In this document: in pieces, positions 43,878 through 54,127 of the stretch
How positions within the stretch are numbered: position 1 is the first letter of the stretch
Layout: each line of letters begins with the position of its first letter
Origin: Endozoicomonas sp. SCSIO W0465
GTDB lineage: Bacteria > Pseudomonadota > Gammaproteobacteria > Pseudomonadales > Endozoicomonadaceae
Length of the DNA: 64,000 nt
NCBI RefSeq assembly: GCF_023716865.1
Contig: NZ_CP092417.1
Coordinates: 2,086,001 to 2,150,000 of the forward strand
Reading direction: 5' to 3'
Program-made: the position numbers and the translations under genes
Notes under the pieces: model-generated
What the model saw: the letters and a program-made list of their open reading frames with translations, nothing else
Database searches by the model: none
Told to the model about the DNA's origin: nothing

Positions 43878-46697
43878 ATGATCCCACTCTGTAATGAATC
43901 AAGTCTGGCGACGGGGAGTGCGAATTCCACAGGATTACCTTCTGGTAGTGATCACACAACACCATTAATACCGTCAAGCTCTTTCTATTCAGGTCGGCAC
44001 GTATCAAGACAAGAACCCATTGGGAACAGCCTCCCAACCATCGATAATTGTGAGCCCCCTAAAGAAAAAGTATCTTTAAAGAGAAATGTTTCTCACATTG
44101 AAGATACAGTACAGGATAAAAAATTAAAAAGAATACGACCAGATCGTGAAAATGAGTACCAACAAGATTCATTGGTAGCGACTTTAGATCAATTAAAGGG
44201 CCTTTGCCAGGAACGCAAAATCACCGTCAAACCAACGCTGGATAAGCTGGTTAATTCTTGCCCGAAAGAGTCGAGAGTCCAACTGGTATCCAAGCTTGGT
44301 ATTTATTTTAGTAGTGTGGAAAGAACTGTTAAAAACACGGGTACGATTACCAGCATGCTCTGCAAGGGCGAAGGAAACTCAAGAACAAAGAAAAACATTA
44401 ACGAGTTTCTGAGTATTGAAGACCGTGATGTACAAGCAATAGCATGTTATCCATTTATTACATCCATTTCTTCCATCTGTAATGGTAAAGGCTTTCCCAA
44501 AGCCGGGGACGTGGACACGCTGCTGAAGCTACCGAGCCTCCAGAAGGATGGCCAACTTGACCGGCAACTGCTGAGCTCCATTTCTTCCATCTGTAATGGT
44601 AAAGGCTTTCCCAAAGCCGGGGACGTGGACACGCTGCTGAAGCTACCGAGCCTCCAGAAGGATGGCCAGCTTAACCGGAAACTGCTAAGATCCATTGCTT
44701 CCATCTGTCATGGTAAAGGCTTTCCCAAAGCTGGGGACGTGGACACGCTTCTGAAGCTACCAAGCCTCCAGGAGGATGGCCAGCCTGACCAGCAACTGCT
44801 GAGATCCATTTCTTCCATGATGGGTAGCCAGGGCTTTCCCAAAGCTGGGGACGTGGACACACTGCTGGAGCTACCGAGCCTCCGGAAGGACGGCCAGCTT
44901 GACCGGCAACTGCTGAGTTCCATTTCTTCCATCTGTCATGGTAAAGGCTTTCCCAAAGCCGGGGACGTGGACACGCTGCTGAAGCTACCGGGCCTCCAGA
45001 AGGATGGCCAGCTCGACCGGCAACTGCTGAGCTCCATTTCTTCCATCTGTCATGGTAAAGGCTTTCCCAAAGCCGGGGACGTGGAAACGCTGCTGAAGCT
45101 ACCGAGCCTCCAGAAGGATGGCCAGCTTGACCGGCAACTGCTGAGTTCCATTTCTTCCATCTGTAATGGTAAAGGCTTTCCCAAAGCCGGGGACGTGGAC
45201 ACGCTGCTGAAGCTACCGAGCCTCCGGAAGGATGGCCAGCTTGACCGGCAACTGCTGAGTTCTATTTCTTCCATGATGAGTAGCCGGGGCTTTCCCAAAG
45301 CCGGGGACGTGGACAGGCTGCTGAAGCTACCGAGCCTCCAGAAGGATGGCCAGCTTGACCGGCAACTGCTGAGTTCCATTTCTTCCATGATGAGTAGCCG
45401 GGGCTTTCCCAAAGCCGGGGACATGAACACGCTGCTCAAGCTACCGAGCCTCCGGAAGGATGGCCAGCTTGACCGGCAACTGCTGAGCTCCATTTCTTCC
45501 ATGATGAGTGGCCGGGGCTTTCCCAAAACCGGGGACGTGGACACGCTGCTGAAGCTACCGAGCCTCCAGAAGGATGGCCAGCTTGACCGGCAACTGCTGA
45601 GCTCTATTTCTTCCATGATGAGTAGCCGGGGCTTTCCCAAAGCCGGGGACGTGGACACGCTGCTGAAGCTACCGAGTCTCCGGAAGGATGGCCAGCTTGA
45701 CCGGCAACTGCTGAGCTCCATTTCTTCTATCTGTAATGGTAAAGGCTTTCCCAAAACCGGGGACGTGGACAGGCTGCTGAAGCTACCAAGCCTCCAGAAG
45801 GATGGCCAGCTTGACCGGCAACTGCTGAGTTCCATTTCTTCCATGATGAGTAGCCGGGGCTTTCCCAAAGCCGGGGACGTGGACACGCTGCTGAAGCTAC
45901 CGAGCCTCCGGAAGGATGGCCAGCTTGACCGGCAACTGCTGAGTTCTATTTCTTCCATGATGAGTAGCCGGGGCTTTCCCAAAGCCGGGGACGTGGACAC
46001 GCTGCTGAAGCTACCGAGCCTCCAGAAGGATGGCCAGCTTGACCGGCAACTACTGAGCTCTATTTCTTCCATCTGTAATGGTAAAGGCTTTCCCAAAGCC
46101 GGGGACGTGGACACGCTGCTGAAGCTACCGAGCCTCCGGAAGGATGGCCAGCTTGATCGGCAACTGCTGAGATCCATTTCTTCCATGATGAGTAGCCAGG
46201 GCCTTCCCAAAGCCGGGGACGTGAACACGCTGCTGAAGCTACCGGGCCTCCAGAAGGATGGCCAGCTTGACCGGCAACTGCTGAGCTCCATTTCTTCCAT
46301 GATGGGGTGCCGGGGCTTTCCCAAAGCCGGGGACGTGGACACGCTGCTGAAGCTACCGGGCCTCCAGAAGGATGGCCAGCTTGACCGGCAACTGCTGAAC
46401 TCCATTTCTTCCATGATGGGGCGCCGGGGCTTTCCCAAAGCCGGGGACGTGGACACGCTACTGAAGCTACCGAGCCTCCAGAAGGATGGTCGGCTTGACC
46501 GGCAACTGCTGAGATCCATTTCTTCCATCTGTCATGGTAAAGGCTTTCCGAACGAGAATTTAGTTTCACGAATTATAGAATCTATAGGTCTCAAGAATCT
46601 GGAACTACCAGAATATATTGATGAATTCCTTTCATCAGAGAATTTTGATTTCGATGAAAACTTTTGGGATTCCCTTTCAATAGATGAAATACTCTGA
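43878..46697 (+). CDS. TALE-like modular repeat protein C (18.5 repeats)
   Basis: 939 residues, the longest intact member. Same layout as A; the basic cluster is KKLKRIRPDR, slightly weaker. The tail is DFDENFWDSLSIDEIL. Window order: CN, CN, CH, MGS(Q), CH, CH, CN, MSS, MSS, MSG, MSS, CN, MSS, MSS, CN, MSS(Q), MGC, MGR, then CH in the half repeat. Several units alternate LQKDG with LRKDG in the linker between modules. Repeat 3 has IASIC and QEDGQPDQQ, the most divergent linker. Intact frame; likely functional. Confidence 0.87.
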   Translation: MIPLCNESSLATGSANSTGLPSGSDHTTPLIPSSSFYSGRHVSRQEPIGNSLPTIDNCEPPKEKVSLKRNVSHIEDTVQDKKLKRIRPDRENEYQQDSLVATLDQLKGLCQERKITVKPTLDKLVNSCPKESRVQLVSKLGIYFSSVERTVKNTGTITSMLCKGEGNSRTKKNINEFLSIEDRDVQAIACYPFITSISSICNGKGFPKAGDVDTLLKLPSLQKDGQLDRQLLSSISSICNGKGFPKAGDVDTLLKLPSLQKDGQLNRKLLRSIASICHGKGFPKAGDVDTLLKLPSLQEDGQPDQQLLRSISSMMGSQGFPKAGDVDTLLELPSLRKDGQLDRQLLSSISSICHGKGFPKAGDVDTLLKLPGLQKDGQLDRQLLSSISSICHGKGFPKAGDVETLLKLPSLQKDGQLDRQLLSSISSICNGKGFPKAGDVDTLLKLPSLRKDGQLDRQLLSSISSMMSSRGFPKAGDVDRLLKLPSLQKDGQLDRQLLSSISSMMSSRGFPKAGDMNTLLKLPSLRKDGQLDRQLLSSISSMMSGRGFPKTGDVDTLLKLPSLQKDGQLDRQLLSSISSMMSSRGFPKAGDVDTLLKLPSLRKDGQLDRQLLSSISSICNGKGFPKTGDVDRLLKLPSLQKDGQLDRQLLSSISSMMSSRGFPKAGDVDTLLKLPSLRKDGQLDRQLLSSISSMMSSRGFPKAGDVDTLLKLPSLQKDGQLDRQLLSSISSICNGKGFPKAGDVDTLLKLPSLRKDGQLDRQLLRSISSMMSSQGLPKAGDVNTLLKLPGLQKDGQLDRQLLSSISSMMGCRGFPKAGDVDTLLKLPGLQKDGQLDRQLLNSISSMMGRRGFPKAGDVDTLLKLPSLQKDGRLDRQLLRSISSICHGKGFPNENLVSRIIESIGLKNLELPEYIDEFLSSENFDFDENFWDSLSIDEIL
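44463..46514 (+). repeat. Eighteen 114-bp coding repeats of gene C
   Basis: Exact 114-bp period throughout with no indels (18 x 114 = 2052 bp). Long stretches of adjacent units are identical at the DNA level, so unequal crossing-over between units is easy. Confidence 0.97.
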
Positions 46698-46739
46698 CTC
46701 TTATCAAAAATCATCTGTCTGGATATAACCTGAACAGCG

Positions 46740-47116
46740 AATACCTGTAGTTGATCCCTGCGGAACATCGGTGGCAGCAATGGGTATGGATTATTCCACC
46801 GATGACTTTCGGGGCTGTTTTCGCCGCTTTCTGGTTTCTCGTTGGTTTTTTTAACCTCCTGCTTTAGCAAGGTGTCTGAACTGGCCCCATCGTTACCCTC
46901 AGGAGCGGATAGATCTCCATCAGAGCTGCCGGTGTCATCATCGGGAGGTTTGGTGCTCGGTTTGATGTCAGGTTTTGCTGGCAGTTTTTTTAGACGACGC
47001 ATCTCGGCTTCAAGCAATTCTACCTGTTCTTTGAGCTGAATGATCTGCTCTTGCTGCTGAGTGATGAATCTCAGTAGATCTTCAGGTTGTAGCTGCTGGT
47101 GTTCTGAAAAAGCCAT
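46740..47116 (-). pseudogene. Antisense coiled-coil ORF fragment, spacer C-D
   Basis: The longest-reading copy: MAFSEHQQLQPEDLLRFITQ, coiled coil, KPSTKPPDDDTGSSDG, then TLLKQEVKKTNEKPESGENS before running on into gene C antisense sequence. Its remaining open frame through the end of gene C is a coincidence of the antisense reading. Confidence 0.45.
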
Positions 47117-47173
47117 GCTGAGAGGATAGACGACTGACCGAAGTTATCCTGCTTCCAGCGTTTTTTGAGAACT

Positions 47174-47313
47174 TACTGGTAAAAACACCTGATAAAACCA
47201 GACCATCGCTGCCGTCATGGCCTGAGTTGTGACGGTAATTCGATCATTAATGAACTAAAAGGCTGTTTCCTGTGTCTGAGCTGACACGATTTAATGAATA
47301 AAATTAATAAACT
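47174..47313 (+). promoter_or_regulatory. Conserved upstream block, copy D
   Basis: Same block, ending AATAAAATTAATAAACT before the ATG of gene D. Confidence 0.55.
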
Positions 47314-49341
47314 ATGATCCCACTCTATAATGAATCAAGTCTGACAACGGGGAGTGCGAATTCCACAGGGTTACCTTCTGGTAGTGATCACACAACACCA
47401 TCAAGATCATCAAGCTCTTTCTATTCAGGCCGGCACGTATCAAGACAAGAACCCATTGGGAACAGCCTCCCAACCATCGATAATTATGAGCCCCCTAAAG
47501 AAAAAGTATCTTTAAAGAGAAATGTTTCTCACATTGAAGATGCAGTACAGGATGAAAAATTAAAAAGAAAACGACCGGATCGTGAAAGTGAGTATCAAAA
47601 AGATTCATTGATAGTGACTCTAGATCAATTAAAGGGTCTTTGCCGGGAACGCAAAATCACCGTCAAACCAACGCTGGATAAGCTGGTTAATTCTTGCCCG
47701 AATGAGTCGAAAGTCCAACTGGTATCCAAGCTTGGCATTTATTTTAGTAGTGTGGAAAGAACCGTTAAAAACACGGGTACGATTACCAGCATGCTCTTGA
47801 AGGGCGAAGGAAGCTCTATAACAAAGAAAAACATTAACGAGTTCCTTAATATTGAAGACCCTGATGTACAAGCAACAGCATGTTATCCATTTATTAAATC
47901 CATTTCTTCCATCTGTAATGGTAAAGGCTTTCCCAAAGCCGCGGACGTGGACGCGCTGCTGAAGCTGCCGAGCCTCCAGAAGGGTGGCCAGCTTGACCGG
48001 CAACTGCTGAGCTCCATTTCTTCCATCTGTAATGGTAAAGGCTTTCCCAAAGCCGGAGACGTGGACACGCTGCTGAAGCTACCAAGCCTCCAGAAGGATG
48101 GCCAGCTGGACCGGCAACTGCTGAGCTCCATTTCTTCCATGATGAGTAGCCGGGGCTTTCCCAAAGCCGGGGACGTGGACAGGCTGCTGAAGCTACCGAG
48201 CCTCCAGAAGGATGGCCAGCTTGACCGGCAACTGCTGAGCTCCATTTCTTCCATCTGTCATACTAAAGGCTTTCCCAAAGCCGGGGACGTGGACACGCTG
48301 CTGAAGCTACCGAGCCTCCAGAAGGATGGCCAGCTTGATCGGCAACTGCTGAGCTCCATCTCTTCCATCTGTAATGGTAAAGGCTTTCCCAAAGCCGGGG
48401 CCGGGGACGTGGACACGCTGCTGAAGCTACCGAGCCTCCAGAAGGATGGCCAGCTTGATCGGCAACTGCTGAGCTCCATCTCTTCCATCTGTAATGGTAA
48501 AGGCTTTCCCAAAGCCGGGGACGTGGACATGCTGCTGAAGCTGCCGAGCCTCCAGAAGGATGGCCAGCTTGACCGGCAACTGCTGAGCTCCATTTCTTCC
48601 ATCTGTAATGGTAAAGGCTTTCCCAAAGCCGGGGACGTGGACACGCTGCTGAAGCTACCGAGCCTTCAGAAGGATGGCCAGCTTGACCGGCAACTGCTGA
48701 GCTCCATTTCTTCCATCTGTCATGGTAAAGGCTTTCCCAAAGCCGGAGACGTGGACACGCTGCTGAAGCTACCAAGCCTCCAGAAGGATGGCCAGCTTGA
48801 CCGGCAACTGCTGAGCTCCATTTCTTCCATGATGGGTAGCCGGGGCTTTCCCAAAGCTGGGGACGTGGACACACTGCTGGAGCTACCGAGCCTCCAGAAG
48901 GATGGCCAGCTTGACCGGCAACTGCTGAGCTCCATTTCTTCCATCTGTAATGGTAAAGGCTTTCCCAAAGCCGGGGACGTGGACACGCTGCTGAAGCTAC
49001 CGAGCCTCCAGAAGGATGGCCAGCTTGACCGGCAACTGCTGAGCTCCATTTCTTGCATGATGAGTAGACGGGGCTTTCCCAAAGCCGGGGGCGTGGACAC
49101 GCTGCTGAAACTACCGAGCCTCCAGAAGGATGGCCAGCTTGACCGGCAACTGCTGAGCTCCATTTCTTCCATCTGTCATGGTAAAGGCTTTCCGAACGAG
49201 AATTTTGTTTCACGAATTATAGAATCTATAGGTCTCAAGAATCTGGAACTACCAGAATATATTGATGAACTCCTTTCATCAGAGAATTTTGTTATCGATG
49301 AAAACTTTTGGGAGTCACTTTCAATAGATGAAATACTCTGA
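47314..49341 (+). CDS. TALE-like modular repeat protein D (11.5 repeats)
   Basis: 675 residues. N-terminal region, KLKRKRPDRE cluster and tail (NFVIDENFWESLSIDEIL, Trp-Glu in place of Trp-Asp) as in A. Window order: CN, CN, MSS, CHT, CN, CN, CN, CH, MGS, CN, MSR, then CH. Repeat 5 has two extra residues (KAGAGDVD), a 6-bp GCCGGG duplication. Enriched in the CN type compared with its paralogs. Intact frame. Confidence 0.87.
   Translation: MIPLYNESSLTTGSANSTGLPSGSDHTTPSRSSSSFYSGRHVSRQEPIGNSLPTIDNYEPPKEKVSLKRNVSHIEDAVQDEKLKRKRPDRESEYQKDSLIVTLDQLKGLCRERKITVKPTLDKLVNSCPNESKVQLVSKLGIYFSSVERTVKNTGTITSMLLKGEGSSITKKNINEFLNIEDPDVQATACYPFIKSISSICNGKGFPKAADVDALLKLPSLQKGGQLDRQLLSSISSICNGKGFPKAGDVDTLLKLPSLQKDGQLDRQLLSSISSMMSSRGFPKAGDVDRLLKLPSLQKDGQLDRQLLSSISSICHTKGFPKAGDVDTLLKLPSLQKDGQLDRQLLSSISSICNGKGFPKAGAGDVDTLLKLPSLQKDGQLDRQLLSSISSICNGKGFPKAGDVDMLLKLPSLQKDGQLDRQLLSSISSICNGKGFPKAGDVDTLLKLPSLQKDGQLDRQLLSSISSICHGKGFPKAGDVDTLLKLPSLQKDGQLDRQLLSSISSMMGSRGFPKAGDVDTLLELPSLQKDGQLDRQLLSSISSICNGKGFPKAGDVDTLLKLPSLQKDGQLDRQLLSSISCMMSRRGFPKAGGVDTLLKLPSLQKDGQLDRQLLSSISSICHGKGFPNENFVSRIIESIGLKNLELPEYIDELLSSENFVIDENFWESLSIDEIL
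47899..49158 (+). repeat. Eleven coding repeats of gene D, one with a 6-bp insertion
   Basis: Period 114 bp except repeat 5 (120 bp), where GCCGGGGACG becomes GCCGGGGCCGGGGACG near 48395-48410. The shift is in frame. Confidence 0.95.
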
Positions 49342-49600
49342 CTCTTATCAAAAATCATCTGTCTGGATATAACTTGAACAGCGAGTACCTGTAGTTAACA
49401 GCTCATCTTTCTCAGCATGGAACTGCTTGTATCCTTTCGTAAGAAGCTGGCTGAATTTCCCACTGGAAATAGAGATTCCGAGGTTCCATTCCTGACTGAT
49501 CCCTGCGGAACACCGGTGGCAGCAATGGGTATGGATTTTTCCGCCGATGACTTTCGGGGCTGTTTTCGCCGCTTTCTGGTTTCTCGTTGGGTTTTTTAAC

Positions 49601-49861
49601 CTACTGCTTTAGCAAGGTGTCTGAACTGGCTCCATCGTTACCCTCAGGAGCGGATAGATCGCCATCAGAGCTGCCGGTGTCATCATCGGGAGGTTTGGTG
49701 CTCGGTTTGATGTCAGGCTTTGCTGGCAGTTTTTTTAGACGACGAATCTCGGCTTCAAGCAATTCTACCTGTTCTTTGAGCTGAATGATCTGCTCTTGCT
49801 GCTGAGTGATGAATCTCAGTAGATCTTCAGGTTGTAGCTGCTGGTGTTCTGAAAAAGCCAT
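49601..49861 (-). pseudogene. Antisense coiled-coil ORF fragment, spacer D-E
   Basis: 86 codons identical in plan to 43420-43680 (MAFSEHQQLQPEDLLRFITQ ... SDTLLKQ stop). Non-functional remnant. Confidence 0.45.
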
Positions 49862-49919
49862 GCTGAGAGGATAGACGACTGACCGAAGTTATCCTGCTTC
49901 CAGCGTTTTTTGAGAACTT

Positions 49920-50058
49920 ACTGGTAAAAACACCGGATAAAATCTGACCATCGCTGCCGTCATGGCCTGAGTTGTGACGGTAATTCGATCATCAATGAAC
50001 TAAAAGGCTGTTTCCTGTGTCTGAGCTGACACGATTTAATGAATAAAATTAATAAACT
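49920..50058 (+). promoter_or_regulatory. Conserved upstream block, copy E
   Basis: Same block ahead of gene E; ATCATCAATGAAC replaces ATCATTAATGAAC. Confidence 0.55.
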
Positions 50059-52548
50059 ATGATCCCACTCTATAATGAATCAAGTCTGGTGATGGGGAGT
50101 GCGAATTCCAGAGGGTTACCTTCTGGTAGTGATCACACAATATCATCAAGACCCTCAAGCTCTTTCTATTCAGGTCGGCACGTATCAAGACAAGAACCCA
50201 TTGGGAACAGCCTCCCAACCATCGATAATTATGAGCCCCCTAAAGAAAAAGTATCTTTAAAGAGAAATGTTTCTCACATTGAAGATGCAGTAGAGGATGA
50301 AAAATTAAAAAGAAAACGACCGAATTGTGAAAATGAGTATCAACAAGATTCATTGATAACGACTTTAGATCAATTAAAGAGCCTTTGCCAGGAACGCAAA
50401 ATCACCGTCAAACCAACGCTGGACAAGCTGGTTAATTCTTGCCCGAATGAGTCGAAAGTCCAACTGGTATCCAAGCTTGGCATCTTTTTTAGTAGTGTGG
50501 AAAGAACAGTTAAAAACACGGGCACGATTACCAGCATGCTCTTGAAGTGCGAAGGAAGCCCAGGAACAAAGAAAAACATTAACGAGTTTCTGAGTATTGA
50601 AGACCGTGATGTACAAGCAATAGCATGTTATCCATTTATTACATCCATTTCTTCCATCTGTAATGGTAAAGGCTTTCCCAAAGCCGGGGACGTGGACACG
50701 CTGCTGAAGCTACCGAGCCTCCAGAAGGATGGCCAATTTGACCGGCAACTGCTGAGCTCCATTTCTTCCATGATGAGTGGCCGGGGCTTTCCCAAAGCCG
50801 GGGACGTGGACACGCTGCTGAAGTTACCGAGTCTCCAGAAGGATGGCCAACTTGACCGGCAACTGCTGAGCTCCATTTCTTCCATGATGAGTGGCCGGGG
50901 CTTTCCCAAAGCCGGGGACGTGGACACACTGCTCAAGCTACCGAGCCTCCAGAAGGGTGGCCAGCTTGACCGGCAACTGCTGAGCTCCATTTCTTCCATC
51001 TGTCATGGTAAAGGCTTTCCCAAAGCCGGGGACGTGGACACGCTACTGAAGCTACCGAGCCTCCGGAAGGATGGCCAGCTTGACCGGCAACTGCTGAGCT
51101 CCATTTCTTCCATCTGTCATGGTAAAGGCTTTCCCAAAGCCGGGGACGTGGACACGCTGCTGAAGCTACCGAGCCTCCAGAAGGATGGCCAGCTTGACCG
51201 TCAACTGCTGAGTTCGATTTCTTCCATGATGAAAAGCCGGGGCTTTCCCAAAGCCGGGGACGTGGACACGCTGCTGAAGCTACCGATCCTCCAGAAGGAT
51301 GGCCAGCTTGACCGGCAACTGTTGAGCTCCATTTCTTCCATCTGTCATGGAAAAGGCTTTCCCAAAGCCGGGGACGTGGACACGCTGCTGAAGCTACCGA
51401 GCCTCCAGAAGGATGGCCAGCCTGACCGGCAACTGCTGAGCTCCATTTCTTCCATCTGTAATGGTAAAGGCTTTCCTAAAGCCGGGGACATGGACACGCT
51501 GCTGAAGCTACCGAGCCTCCAGAAGGATGGCCGGCTTGACCGGCAACTGCTGAGCTCCATTTCTTCCATCTGTCATGGTAAAGGCTTTCCCAAAGCCGGG
51601 GAAGTGGACACGCTGCTGAAGCTACCGAGCCTCCAGAAGGATGGCCAGCTTGACCGGCAACTGCTGAGTTCCATTTCTTCTATCTGTAATGGTAAAGGCT
51701 TTCCCAAAGCCGCGGACGTGGACACGCTTCTGAAGCTACCGAGCCTCCAAAAGGATGGCCAGCTTGACCGGCAACTGCTGAGCTCCATTTCTTCCATGAT
51801 GAGTGGCCGGGGCTTTCCCAAAGCCGGGGACGTTGACACGCTGCTTAAGCTACCGAGCCTCCGGAAGGATGGCCAGCTTGACCGGCAATTGTTGAACTCC
51901 ATTTCTTCCATGATGAGTAGCCGGGGCTTTCCCAAAGCCGGGGAAGTGGACATGCTGCTGGACATGCTGCTGAAGCTACCGAGCCTCCGGAAGGATGGCC
52001 AGCTTGACCGGCAACTGCTGAGTTCCATTTCTTCCATGATGAGTAGCCGGGGCTTTCCCAAAGCCGGGGAAGTGGACACGCTGCTGAAGCTACCGAGCCT
52101 CCAGAAGAATGGCCAGCTTGACCGGCAACTGCTGAGCTCCATTTCTTCCATGATGATAAGCCGGGGCTTTCCCAAAACCGGGGATATAAACACGCTGCTG
52201 AAGCTACCGAGCCTCCAGAAGGATGGCCAGCTTGACCGGCAACTGCTGAGCTCCATTTCTTCCATGATGAGTAGCCGGGGCTTTCCCAAAGCCGGGGACG
52301 TGGATACGCTGCTGAAGCTACCGAGCCTCCATAAGGATGGCCAGCTTGACCGGCAACTGCTGAGATCCATTTCTTCCATCTGTCATAGTAAAGGCTTTCC
52401 GAACGAGAATTTTGTTTCACGAATTATAGAATCTATAGGTCTCAAGAATCTGGAACTACCAGAATATATTGATGAACTCCTTTCATCAGAGAATTTTGTT
52501 ATCGATGAAAACTTTTGGGATTCACTTTCAATAGATGAAATACTCTGA
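50059..52548 (+). CDS. TALE-like modular repeat protein E (15.5 repeats)
   Basis: 829 residues. KLKRKRPNCE cluster; tail NFVIDENFWDSLSIDEIL. Window order: CN, MSG, MSG, CH, CH, MKS, CH, CN, CH, CN, MSG, MSS, MSS, MIS, MSS, then CHS. Repeat 12 has four extra residues (MLLDMLLK for TLLK), exactly the insertion also present in repeat 10 of gene B, and repeats 12-15 parallel B repeats 10-13, so B and E share an ancestral array. Intact frame. Confidence 0.87.
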   Translation: MIPLYNESSLVMGSANSRGLPSGSDHTISSRPSSSFYSGRHVSRQEPIGNSLPTIDNYEPPKEKVSLKRNVSHIEDAVEDEKLKRKRPNCENEYQQDSLITTLDQLKSLCQERKITVKPTLDKLVNSCPNESKVQLVSKLGIFFSSVERTVKNTGTITSMLLKCEGSPGTKKNINEFLSIEDRDVQAIACYPFITSISSICNGKGFPKAGDVDTLLKLPSLQKDGQFDRQLLSSISSMMSGRGFPKAGDVDTLLKLPSLQKDGQLDRQLLSSISSMMSGRGFPKAGDVDTLLKLPSLQKGGQLDRQLLSSISSICHGKGFPKAGDVDTLLKLPSLRKDGQLDRQLLSSISSICHGKGFPKAGDVDTLLKLPSLQKDGQLDRQLLSSISSMMKSRGFPKAGDVDTLLKLPILQKDGQLDRQLLSSISSICHGKGFPKAGDVDTLLKLPSLQKDGQPDRQLLSSISSICNGKGFPKAGDMDTLLKLPSLQKDGRLDRQLLSSISSICHGKGFPKAGEVDTLLKLPSLQKDGQLDRQLLSSISSICNGKGFPKAADVDTLLKLPSLQKDGQLDRQLLSSISSMMSGRGFPKAGDVDTLLKLPSLRKDGQLDRQLLNSISSMMSSRGFPKAGEVDMLLDMLLKLPSLRKDGQLDRQLLSSISSMMSSRGFPKAGEVDTLLKLPSLQKNGQLDRQLLSSISSMMISRGFPKTGDINTLLKLPSLQKDGQLDRQLLSSISSMMSSRGFPKAGDVDTLLKLPSLHKDGQLDRQLLRSISSICHSKGFPNENFVSRIIESIGLKNLELPEYIDELLSSENFVIDENFWDSLSIDEIL
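50644..52365 (+). repeat. Fifteen coding repeats of gene E, one with a 12-bp insertion
   Basis: Period 114 bp except repeat 12 (126 bp), where GACATGCTGCTG is duplicated in frame near 51948-51970. 15 x 114 + 12 = 1722 bp. Confidence 0.95.
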
Positions 52549-52798
52549 CTCTTATCAAAAATCATCTGTCTGGATATAACTTGAACAGCGAATACCTGTA
52601 GTTAACAGCTCATCTTTCTCAGCATGGAACTGCTTGTATCCTTTCCTTTCGTAAGAAGCTGGCTGAATTTCCCACTGGAAATAGAGATTCCGAGGTTCCA
52701 TTCCTGACTGATCCCTGCGGAACATCCGTGGCAGCAATGGGTATGGATTTTTCCGCCGATGACTTTCGGGGCTGTTTTCGCCGCTTTCTGGTTTCTCG

Positions 52799-53072
52799 TT
52801 GGGTTTTTTAACCTCCTGCTTTAGCAAGTTGTCTGAACTGGCCCCATCGTTACCCTCAGGAGCGGATAGATCTCCATCAGAGCTGCCGGTGTCATCATCG
52901 GGAGGTTTGGTGCTCGGTTTGATGTCAGGCTTTGCTGGCAGTTTTTTTAGACGACACATCTCGGCTTCAAGCAATTCTACCTGTTCTTTGAGCTGAATGA
53001 TCGGCTCTTGCTGCTGAGTGATGAATCTTCGTAGATCTTCAGGTGTGGCTGCTGGTGTTCTGAAAAAGCCAT
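52799..53072 (-). pseudogene. Antisense coiled-coil ORF fragment, spacer E-F
   Basis: Same remnant as 49601-49861 but with a one-base loss near 53042 (TTCAGGTGTGGCTGCTGG), so the start codon and the coiled coil are in different frames. It shows these fragments are not under protein-level selection. Confidence 0.45.
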
Positions 53073-53130
53073 GCTGAGAGGATAGACGACTGACCGAAGT
53101 TATCCTGCTTCCAGCGTTTTTTGAGAACTT

Positions 53131-53269
53131 ACTGGTAAAAATACCTGATAAAATCTGACCGTCGCTGCCGACATGGCCTGAGTTGTGACGGTAATTCGAT
53201 AATTAATGAACTAAAAGTCTGTTTCCTGTGTCTGAGCTAACACGATTTAATGAGTAAAATCTATAAATT
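53131..53269 (+). promoter_or_regulatory. Conserved upstream block, copy F
   Basis: Same block, intact, directly ahead of the ATG of gene F at 53270, which is cut 10 bp later by the IS21 element. Confidence 0.55.
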
Positions 53270-53359
53270 ATGATCCCACTGCGTATTCTGGTTAACTTGA
53301 ACACCTATTCTGTTTCATTTGAACACCCTGAACTCCTTACACATTGCCCAGTGTGATTT

Positions 53360-54115
53360 TTAGACCAGGTGTTCAACTGCGTCCAATTTTCCAAGCTTTT
53401 TGCGCATGGATTCGCCTTTGAGTTCAATCCGGTGGGCATTGTGCATAAGCCGGTCAAGAATGGCGTCGGCCAGAGTTTCATCACCAATGCTGGCATGCCA
53501 CTTCCGGGTGGGCAATTGACTGGTAACCAACGTGGAACCTTGCTCGTGCCTGTCATCCATGACTTCCAGCAGATCGTTCCTTTGTTGCTGCGTCAGTGGT
53601 TCCAGGCCCCAGTCGTCCAGAATCAGCAAGTCTACTTTTGCCAGTTGTTTCAACTGCCTGCTGTAGCTGCCATCACCGTGGGCAAGGATCAGTTCATCCA
53701 GTAGCCTGGACATCCGATAGTACCGGACACTGTAGCCTTTCAGACAAGCCATGTGCCCAAGGGCGCAGGCCAGGTAGCTCTTACCGGAACCACAAGGTCC
53801 GGTGATCAACAGGTTCCTGTACCGGTCAAGCCAGCCTCCTCCAGACAGGCTGGCCATCTGGTTCTGTTTGAGACCTCTGGGGTGTTCATAGTCAATGTCG
53901 TGTATCCGGGCAGCCAGTTTAAACCGGGCGCTTCTGAGCAGCCGAGCCAGACGTTTATTGTTTCGCTCTGTTTCTTCCTGCTCAGTAAGCAACGACAGTC
54001 GTTCTTCAAAGCTAAGGCTACTGTAGGTGCCCGGCTGGTCCAGCTGTTGATTGAGGGCATCTGCCATTCCGGTCAGTCGCAGTGACCTAAGGCGAGCCAG
54101 TGTTTCATTGATCAT
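53360..54115 (-). CDS. istB: IS21 helper ATPase IstB
   Basis: 251 residues. AAA+ ATPase with Walker A LLITGPCGSGKSYLACALGH near 105, Walker B VDLLILDDWGLEPL near 170 and the DnaC-like sensor TLVTSQLPTRKW near 205. It activates IstA-mediated strand transfer. It lies 12 bp after istA, in the same operon. Confidence 0.93.
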   Translation of the reverse strand: MINETLARLRSLRLTGMADALNQQLDQPGTYSSLSFEERLSLLTEQEETERNNKRLARLLRSARFKLAARIHDIDYEHPRGLKQNQMASLSGGGWLDRYRNLLITGPCGSGKSYLACALGHMACLKGYSVRYYRMSRLLDELILAHGDGSYSRQLKQLAKVDLLILDDWGLEPLTQQQRNDLLEVMDDRHEQGSTLVTSQLPTRKWHASIGDETLADAILDRLMHNAHRIELKGESMRKKLGKLDAVEHLV

Positions 54116-54127
54116 GTTCGCCTCCGG

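Noticed and set aside
45050..46528. Long reverse-strand open frames through the repeat arrays (e.g. 492 codons here, 475 codons at 59151-60578)
   Set aside because: They arise because a 114-bp unit with no stop in a given antisense frame stays open however often it is repeated. They lack family features, start and stop at the array edges, and the + strand frame carries the conserved cap and tail.
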